Shown here piece after piece: positions 58,554 through 64,000 of a stretch of DNA of 64,000 bases. The DNA lies in assembly GCF_020621385.1 (NCBI RefSeq), contig NZ_JAESVA010000001.1, positions 806,001 through 870,000 of the forward strand, read 5' to 3'. Each line of letters starts with the position of its first letter. The stretch's first letter is position 1. The position numbers and the translations under genes are program-made. Under the pieces are notes generated by a model. The model was given only the letters and a program-made list of their open reading frames with translations, searched no databases and was not told the origin of the DNA. Source of the stretch: Acidisoma cellulosilyticum (GTDB lineage: Bacteria > Pseudomonadota > Alphaproteobacteria > Acetobacterales > Acetobacteraceae).

Positions 58554-59447
58554 ATGAATGAGCAACCGAATCTCGGCGAGTTGCGGGCCTTTGCCGCGAT
58601 CCTCCGCCATCGCAGCTTCCGCAAAGCCGCTGATGAGCTGGACGTCTCTCCGTCGACGCTCAGCCATATCATGCGTAGTCTGGAAGCCGGGCTTGGCGTG
58701 CGGCTGCTCCATCGCACAACGCGCAGCCTGTCACCGACCGAAGCGGGGGAGCGTTTGATGGCGCGACTGCAGACCGTGCTGCGCGACCTCGACGGCGCGC
58801 TCGCGGAGGCGACGACCTTCGGAGACCGGCCCAGCGGCCGGCTGCGTATCAATGCGGGCGAAGCCGGGGCCCGACTGCTGCTGACCCATGTCGTGCCGAC
58901 GTTCATGGAACGCTATCCCGAAGTGGAGCTTGACCTCGTCACCGACGGTCGCCTTGTCGATATCGTGGCGGAAGGCTTCGATGCCGGGATCAGACTTGGG
59001 GAGGCCGTGCCGCAGGACATGATCGCCGTGCGTTTCGGCGGCCATGCGCGCTTTGTCGCTGTTGCGGCACCCCGCTACCTCGCCGGTCGCACCGTCCCGC
59101 AAACACCCGACGACCTCCATCACCACGCCTGCATCCGCATCCGCATGCCCAGCGGCAAACCGTATCGGTGGGAATTCGAGCGTCACGGGCAGGAGATCAC
59201 CATCGACGTGCCGGGCAAGCTGACGTTGGATCATCCGGGCCTGATCGTCCGCGCGGCGGCGTCCGGTCTCGGCATCGCCTATGTGGTCGAGCGCGAAGCC
59301 CAGCCCTATCTCGACCGCGGCGACTTAACCATCCTGCTGGATGAATGGTGCCCGCCGATCCCGGGGCTTTTCCTCTATTATCCCGGCCATCGCCATGTGC
59401 CGCCTGCGCTGCGCGCTTTCGTCGACTTGCTGAAAGCGGCAATCTGA
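58554..59447 (+). CDS. LysR family transcriptional regulator
   Basis: 297 residues, HTH (FRKAADELDVSPSTLSHIMRSLEAGLGVRLLHRTTRS) plus substrate-binding domain. Like the two other LysR genes in the window it is divergent from an SDR gene. Confidence 0.88.
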   Translation: MNEQPNLGELRAFAAILRHRSFRKAADELDVSPSTLSHIMRSLEAGLGVRLLHRTTRSLSPTEAGERLMARLQTVLRDLDGALAEATTFGDRPSGRLRINAGEAGARLLLTHVVPTFMERYPEVELDLVTDGRLVDIVAEGFDAGIRLGEAVPQDMIAVRFGGHARFVAVAAPRYLAGRTVPQTPDDLHHHACIRIRMPSGKPYRWEFERHGQEITIDVPGKLTLDHPGLIVRAAASGLGIAYVVEREAQPYLDRGDLTILLDEWCPPIPGLFLYYPGHRHVPPALRAFVDLLKAAI

Positions 59448-59641
59448 CCGGCTGCCTCATGGTTTTAATTTATTTTTTTATCAAAACAAATCCCGATGTG
59501 TCGTTTTTATCTTTTCGTTTAGATAACATTTATATATGCATTTATAGGCAGAAAGACAACGCCTCGCGGCTGTTCGTTATCGCTTCTGGTCCGCCGATTT
59601 AGACTGATCGCAAACTCAGCCATTGTTTGAAATGCATAGAC
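59448..59641. other. AT-rich region before the polysaccharide genes
   Basis: 194 bases with strongly AT-rich blocks (59461-59550), unlike the rest of the window. Several TATA-like boxes are seen but no firm -35/-10 pair. It probably holds the promoter of the fusion glycosyltransferase gene and may be a target for a silencer of transferred DNA. Confidence 0.5.
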
Positions 59642-62446
59642 ATGCAGATGCACAGCCCTGCAGAAATCTCGAAAATACACTACTGGCTTCAAGGCCGGCC
59701 CAAGCAGAATTTCGGTGATTTCCTGACGGAATTTTTCCTGAATTCCCTTTTTCTGCCGACGCCCGGCGAGGCGAGAGGAATCCACCTCATCGGCAGCGTT
59801 ATGGACGACATGTTCGTCGCTGCCGACACGGAAGCGGATCATCCCGTCGTCTTCTGGGGTTGCGGCTTACGCACGCCGGAAGGATTATCGCCGGAGCGCA
59901 AGGCCCAGGCCAATATTCTGGCGGTTCGCGGTCCCCTGAGCCGGTCGCAATTGCGCCTTGGCGCCCTTGTCCCCTTTGGCGACCCCGGATTTCTGGTCGC
60001 GGCTCTATACGACCCCAGAGCGGCATCGGCCTTCGCGGGACGCAGCCTCTGCATTCCGCATTTCCAGGACCAGCGGCCCGATTCCGAACTGATCGCCCTG
60101 ACCGGCTGCGACCTTGTTCTGCGGCCGAATATCGACCCCCGTATCGAGGCTATTCACCAGTTCATCGATGCCGTCGCCGCAGCCGATTTCGTTCTCACCG
60201 CCTCGCTCCATGGCGCGGTGATCGCTGCCGCCTATCGCAAGCCCTTCGCCTTCTGGGATTCCGGCGCCATCGACCTTCCCTTCAAGTGGGAGGATCTGGC
60301 TGCCTCCATGGGGTTTGACTGCGCCTTCCAGCCCGATCTGGATAGCGCGCGGTCGTGGTATAGCCGTGTCGAAGATCAGATCCAGCTTCCCGAAGCCTGG
60401 CGGCTTCTGATCAACCCGCCTCTGCTGATCCGGCCGGAGGCTCTGCTGCGAATCACCCGCCATTACATAGCGGGTTCGGACCGTCATAATTGCTCTATGG
60501 AGACCTTCGTCACAGCCTTCCAGGGGCATCACGCTAGTTCAGCCCGCTTTGCCAAGCGCATGTATCAGTACATAAAAGATGCAGATGAGATCTATCTCGA
60601 CCGAAACCAACTTGCCGCGCGTCATGAGGTTCAACAGGGCATCCATACGGCGCTGCAGAGTGATCGCGACAATCTGCAGAACGCGTATGATCATCTGCGG
60701 GCAGATCATGAAACCCTCGGCAGACTCCACGCGGCTCTGAAAAACAACCACGCCGAGACTGAAATCCGCGTTGCCGCGCTTGCGAACCAGCACGACAGCG
60801 ACGTCGAACTCACGACGAGACAGCAAATCCAGATCGCCGAAATCTCAAAATGCGCGGAAAGCCTCAAGCAAGATACTATCAAAGCCCGCATGCAACTGTC
60901 CCGACTCGCGGCCTCGAAGTCAGCGCAGGATGACGAACTTGCCGCTCTGAAACAGGATCACCACGACAAGCTCAACCAGTTGCAAGCGCTCTCACGGCAT
61001 AGTCAAGACCAGGATCAACAACTGGCAGCCAAATCCCACGCGCTGGCCGCCGTCTATGCCAGCACAAGCTGGCGCGCGACGCATCGGCTAAGGCGTTTTG
61101 CTTCGTGCTATCCCGCATCGGCGCGGACGCTGCGTCGCGCGGCCAAGCTGGCCTGGTGGACGGCGACTTGGCAACTCGGCCGAAGACTGAAGCTGCGCGC
61201 TGCCATTATCGCCGAAGCGCGATCCACGAGCATCACAATGACGGCGGCCATTCCCACAACCGTATGTCATCCGCACCGGCCGGCACCATTGCCGTTCCAC
61301 TTCAACAACCCGGACGCGCCCAAGGTGCTGTTCCTGGACAGTCGCTATCCGCGCACCGACCGCGATTCCGGATCGCTGGACACATTCAATACGATCCGGC
61401 TCCTGCAATCCTTCGGCTATGACATCCTCTTCATCGCGACAGCCGAATATCATGAGATCAACGCCTATGGCGCCGAACTGCAGAAGCATGATGTGACCAT
61501 TATCACGTCCGGCCAGTTCGATAGTATCCAGACCTTCCTGAAGCAGCACGGGCCGGAAATCACCCTCGGCATATTGTCCCGCGTGGATTGCGGCGGGCAA
61601 TTCATCGATGACATGCGCCGCCTGGCCCCGCAGGCGCGTGTCATTTTCAATACCGTCGACCTGCACCATGTCCGGCAGGAACGCGAAGCCGCTCTCACGA
61701 ACGACCGCCAATTGCTCAACGAGGCGCGGCGTATGGAGGAGCGTGAGCGCTATCTGATCAGCATGGCCGACGTCACCTTCGTTGTCTCCTCCTCCGACCA
61801 AAACCGCTCACGCACATTGGCACCCGGCGCCGATGTCGCATTGATGCCGATCCTGCGCATCATTCCGGGCCGACATGTCGGATTTTCCGAACGCCGGGGC
61901 ATCGGCTTCGTCGGCGGCTTCCAGCACAAACCCAATCTGGATGCCGTCAGCTACTTCCTTGAACAGATCTGGCCGAAAGTCCGCGCGCTTCTGCCCGATG
62001 CGCAATTCCACGTCATCGGCGCGGACATGCCGCAATCCATGCGTGATCTCGAAATCCCGGGCGTCGAGATGGTGGGCTTCGTGCCGGAACTCGATCCCTG
62101 GCTGGATAGGCTGAGACTGACAGTGGCGCCATTGCGCTACGGCGCCGGCGCCAAGGGCAAGGTCGTGTCGAGCTTCTCCTTCGGGGTTCCCTGCGTGATG
62201 TCCACCATCGCCGCCGAGGGCATGGGCATCGACGGGGAAGCGGTGGCGCTGCTGGCCGACGACCCCGATCAGTTCGCGCGCATGGTCGCCAGGCTTTATC
62301 AGGACCCGGCCAAATGGCTGGTTCTGTCGGATGCCTGCTTGAGCCTGGTGCAAAGCCAAAACTCGCTGGACCGAGGACGCGCGGTTCTGCGCGCGGTTTT
62401 GGAGAAGCTAAACCTGCCCGTCGGCAAAACGCTGCTTGAAGCTTGA
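59642..62446 (+). CDS. three-part polysaccharide pyruvyltransferase / coiled coil / GT4 fusion
   Basis: 934 residues from the ATG at 59642 (a TTG at 59627 is also possible). Residues ~10-280 look like a polysaccharide pyruvyltransferase (NFGDFLTEFFLNSLF, FVLTASLHGAVIAAAYRKPF). Residues ~300-455 are a polar coiled coil, followed by ASTSWRATHRLRRF, common in glycan-synthesis proteins. Residues ~555-925 are a GT4 glycosyltransferase (GFVGGFQHKPNLDAV, APLRYGAGAKGKVVSSFSFG). It likely adds sugar and pyruvate ketal to an exopolysaccharide or O-antigen. Confidence 0.78.
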   Translation: MQMHSPAEISKIHYWLQGRPKQNFGDFLTEFFLNSLFLPTPGEARGIHLIGSVMDDMFVAADTEADHPVVFWGCGLRTPEGLSPERKAQANILAVRGPLSRSQLRLGALVPFGDPGFLVAALYDPRAASAFAGRSLCIPHFQDQRPDSELIALTGCDLVLRPNIDPRIEAIHQFIDAVAAADFVLTASLHGAVIAAAYRKPFAFWDSGAIDLPFKWEDLAASMGFDCAFQPDLDSARSWYSRVEDQIQLPEAWRLLINPPLLIRPEALLRITRHYIAGSDRHNCSMETFVTAFQGHHASSARFAKRMYQYIKDADEIYLDRNQLAARHEVQQGIHTALQSDRDNLQNAYDHLRADHETLGRLHAALKNNHAETEIRVAALANQHDSDVELTTRQQIQIAEISKCAESLKQDTIKARMQLSRLAASKSAQDDELAALKQDHHDKLNQLQALSRHSQDQDQQLAAKSHALAAVYASTSWRATHRLRRFASCYPASARTLRRAAKLAWWTATWQLGRRLKLRAAIIAEARSTSITMTAAIPTTVCHPHRPAPLPFHFNNPDAPKVLFLDSRYPRTDRDSGSLDTFNTIRLLQSFGYDILFIATAEYHEINAYGAELQKHDVTIITSGQFDSIQTFLKQHGPEITLGILSRVDCGGQFIDDMRRLAPQARVIFNTVDLHHVRQEREAALTNDRQLLNEARRMEERERYLISMADVTFVVSSSDQNRSRTLAPGADVALMPILRIIPGRHVGFSERRGIGFVGGFQHKPNLDAVSYFLEQIWPKVRALLPDAQFHVIGADMPQSMRDLEIPGVEMVGFVPELDPWLDRLRLTVAPLRYGAGAKGKVVSSFSFGVPCVMSTIAAEGMGIDGEAVALLADDPDQFARMVARLYQDPAKWLVLSDACLSLVQSQNSLDRGRAVLRAVLEKLNLPVGKTLLEA

Positions 62447-62453
62447 GGCGATC

Positions 62454-64000
62454 ATGACCGCGCTGCCGCTCCTCGCCACCGCACAGACACCAGCCGCGCC
62501 GATGATCGTCTTCACCATCTGTTCCCGCAATTTCCTGGGCTATGCTCAGGCGCTATGGCAGTCGCTGACCGCGCATCACCACAATGTCGTGTTTCATGTC
62601 GGTCTCTGCGATGACGCCAGCACCTTCGATATTCTGACGCATCCCTTCGAGATCATCCAGATTTCGGAACTGGGCATCCAGACATGGGATAGGATGCTGG
62701 CCCGATACAACATCACGGAGCTCAACACGGCGCTGAAGCCTTTCCTGTTTCTGCTGCTGTTCGACCGCTACCCGGGGCAGCCGATTGTCTATCTCGACCC
62801 GGATATCCTGGTTTTCAGCCCTTTGACTGAAATCTTCGCGCTGCTCGACGATGGCGCCAATTGCGTCCTCACGCCCCATGTCACCGGCCCATCCGAATTC
62901 GCGGAGATGAACGACCAGCAGTTTCTGCGCTACGGGGCCTATAATCTGGGTTTCTGCGTCCTGCGAGGCGTGCCGGAGGTCCGGCGCGTCGTATCCTGGT
63001 GGGGACGCCGGCTTGAGACGCAATGCGTCATAGACCTGGAACAAGGGCTGTTCGTCGATCAGAAATGGGCGGATCTCTTTCCGGCCTATATCGACCGGAC
63101 GGCGATCCTGCGACATCCCGGGTACAATGTCGCCTATTGGAATCTCGCCCAGCGCATCGTGCGGGTCGATTCCGCGGGTCATTGGTCGGTCAATGGCGAG
63201 CCGCTGCGCTTCTTTCATTTCAGCGGCAATAAGATCGAAGACCGGCAACACTTTTCCCGCCACAGCGAGGTTTTCTCGGTCGAGACGATCGGCGATGTCC
63301 GCAAGCTGCTCGACATCTACCGTGACGCGGTGAACGGCAACGGCCATCCCTATTACCTTGGCATTCCCTATGCCTTCGCCTGGAGCCAGGGTGACGGAAA
63401 GCACGTCCATGCGCCGTCGAGTATCGAGGCCGAGCGGCTGGCCAACGCTTCGCGGATTCCGTTTCTGCCTGTCGACGCGACACCACCCGGCACCGAGATG
63501 ACAGAGCGCGTCACAAGCGCCCGCCACCAGGCCCAGCGTCAGGCGGTAGACCGCCTTGTCCGCCGCAGCCTCGCGAGCGGACAAGCCGTCGATGGGTTCT
63601 GCGTCATCTGCAATGCGCCCTCGCAATTCGCGATGCCACAGACGACAGGGACCAGCGCGCCCGCATTCGCTTGGGGTCCCAGCCTGGCCTGCCAGATTTG
63701 CGAACAGCCCAGCTACGTTCGTGCCGCTGCCAAGCTATTGGCTCAGCGCGGCAAAGACGATGGCCTTCGGCGCGTCACGACCAATCATCCTGGCCTGCTT
63801 CTCTGCGACGGGCTGCAGACAGATTTCGACATGAGCACCTTGGCGCATAGCGACCGGCAAAATCCTGACCCGCAACAGGCCGATATCGTCACGCTCTGCC
63901 TGGACACAATCGGCGCCGATGCCGATGCGCCGCTATCCGCCGCCTATGCGGCGCTGCGTCATGGTGGTGCGCTTCTGCTAACGACCGGCGTAAATCTGCC
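62454..64000 (+). CDS. GT8-like glycosyltransferase, partial (3' end outside window)
   Basis: The frame opens at the ATG at 62454, seven bases after the preceding stop, and is still open at the window end (at least 515 residues). FTICSRNFLGYAQALWQSL and the metal-binding LDPDILVF (a D-x-D motif) are typical of GT-A enzymes of the GT8 kind, as is YNLGFCVL. Past residue ~380 come two Cys pairs (CVIC, CQIC) like a zinc ribbon, then a region that may start a methyltransferase fold. Confidence 0.72.
   Translation, partial: MTALPLLATAQTPAAPMIVFTICSRNFLGYAQALWQSLTAHHHNVVFHVGLCDDASTFDILTHPFEIIQISELGIQTWDRMLARYNITELNTALKPFLFLLLFDRYPGQPIVYLDPDILVFSPLTEIFALLDDGANCVLTPHVTGPSEFAEMNDQQFLRYGAYNLGFCVLRGVPEVRRVVSWWGRRLETQCVIDLEQGLFVDQKWADLFPAYIDRTAILRHPGYNVAYWNLAQRIVRVDSAGHWSVNGEPLRFFHFSGNKIEDRQHFSRHSEVFSVETIGDVRKLLDIYRDAVNGNGHPYYLGIPYAFAWSQGDGKHVHAPSSIEAERLANASRIPFLPVDATPPGTEMTERVTSARHQAQRQAVDRLVRRSLASGQAVDGFCVICNAPSQFAMPQTTGTSAPAFAWGPSLACQICEQPSYVRAAAKLLAQRGKDDGLRRVTTNHPGLLLCDGLQTDFDMSTLAHSDRQNPDPQQADIVTLCLDTIGADADAPLSAAYAALRHGGALLLTTGVNL

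Overview
The window is GC-rich chromosomal DNA from an alphaproteobacterium. The support is an mmgR/SuhB-type (alpha-r8) small RNA, an ETC_C1_NDUFS4-type complex I accessory subunit, genome-encoded CCA on both tRNAs and the general gene repertoire. An acetic-acid-bacterium or other Rhodospirillales-like host is plausible, but I cannot fix the genus from sequence alone.

Layout. Positions 1-9.2 kb hold an accessory redox region: a partial alpha/beta hydrolase, an AraC regulator, a secreted YbhB-like protein, a LysR regulator divergent from an SDR/flavodoxin/two aldo-keto reductase operon, and a second LysR/SDR pair. Positions 9.2-12.7 kb are a minus-strand alkylation-repair operon (Ada/AlkA fusion, then Ogt, then an M81/MlrC-like peptidase). 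Positions 12.8-20.7 kb carry a BASS transporter, a metal-type permease behind a CueR-like operator, a HigBA toxin-antitoxin pair, an IMPase, a ROK sugar kinase, RNase D, a 2OG oxygenase, an EamA exporter and a NemR-like TetR regulator. At 20.7-22.6 kb a less GC-rich orphan gene carries a HEPN-like R-x4-H motif. Positions 22.7-27.3 kb hold RlmJ, a LOG-family protein, a LysM protein and the psd-pssA phospholipid operon.

Positions 27.3-35.1 kb are a minus-strand catabolic operon whose gene content matches oxidative D-apiose degradation: apiose dehydrogenase, apionate lactonase, apionate oxidoisomerase, 3-oxo-isoapionate kinase, an RpiB-like isomerase and a RuBisCO-like protein, with a FadR-type regulator at the downstream end. 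A palindrome overlaps a TATAAT-like -10 in front of the operon.

Positions 36.97-48.26 kb are a complete type I-C CRISPR-Cas locus: cas3, a gap, cas5c-cas8c-cas7-cas4-cas1-cas2, a leader and a 48-repeat array, all read on the minus strand and starting just behind a tRNA-Arg. The 3' part of cas8c contains a strong internal ribosome binding site and GTG start that would make the small subunit Cas11c. Repeats come in two alleles arranged in blocks, and the region holds three unexplained palindromes (before cas3, before cas5c, and next to the first repeat in the leader).

Positions 48.4-64 kb are mostly housekeeping: tRNA-Arg(TCT), an NDUFS4-like protein, tRNA-Pro(TGG), a DUF192 protein, an acetoin-utilisation/HDAC-type deacetylase, the small RNA, alaS, a GT9 glycosyltransferase, a ComM/YifB ATPase, asd and a LysR/SDR pair. 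The window then enters a surface-polysaccharide region with an AT-rich leader, a three-part pyruvyltransferase/coiled-coil/GT4 fusion and a partial GT8-like glycosyltransferase that runs off the end.
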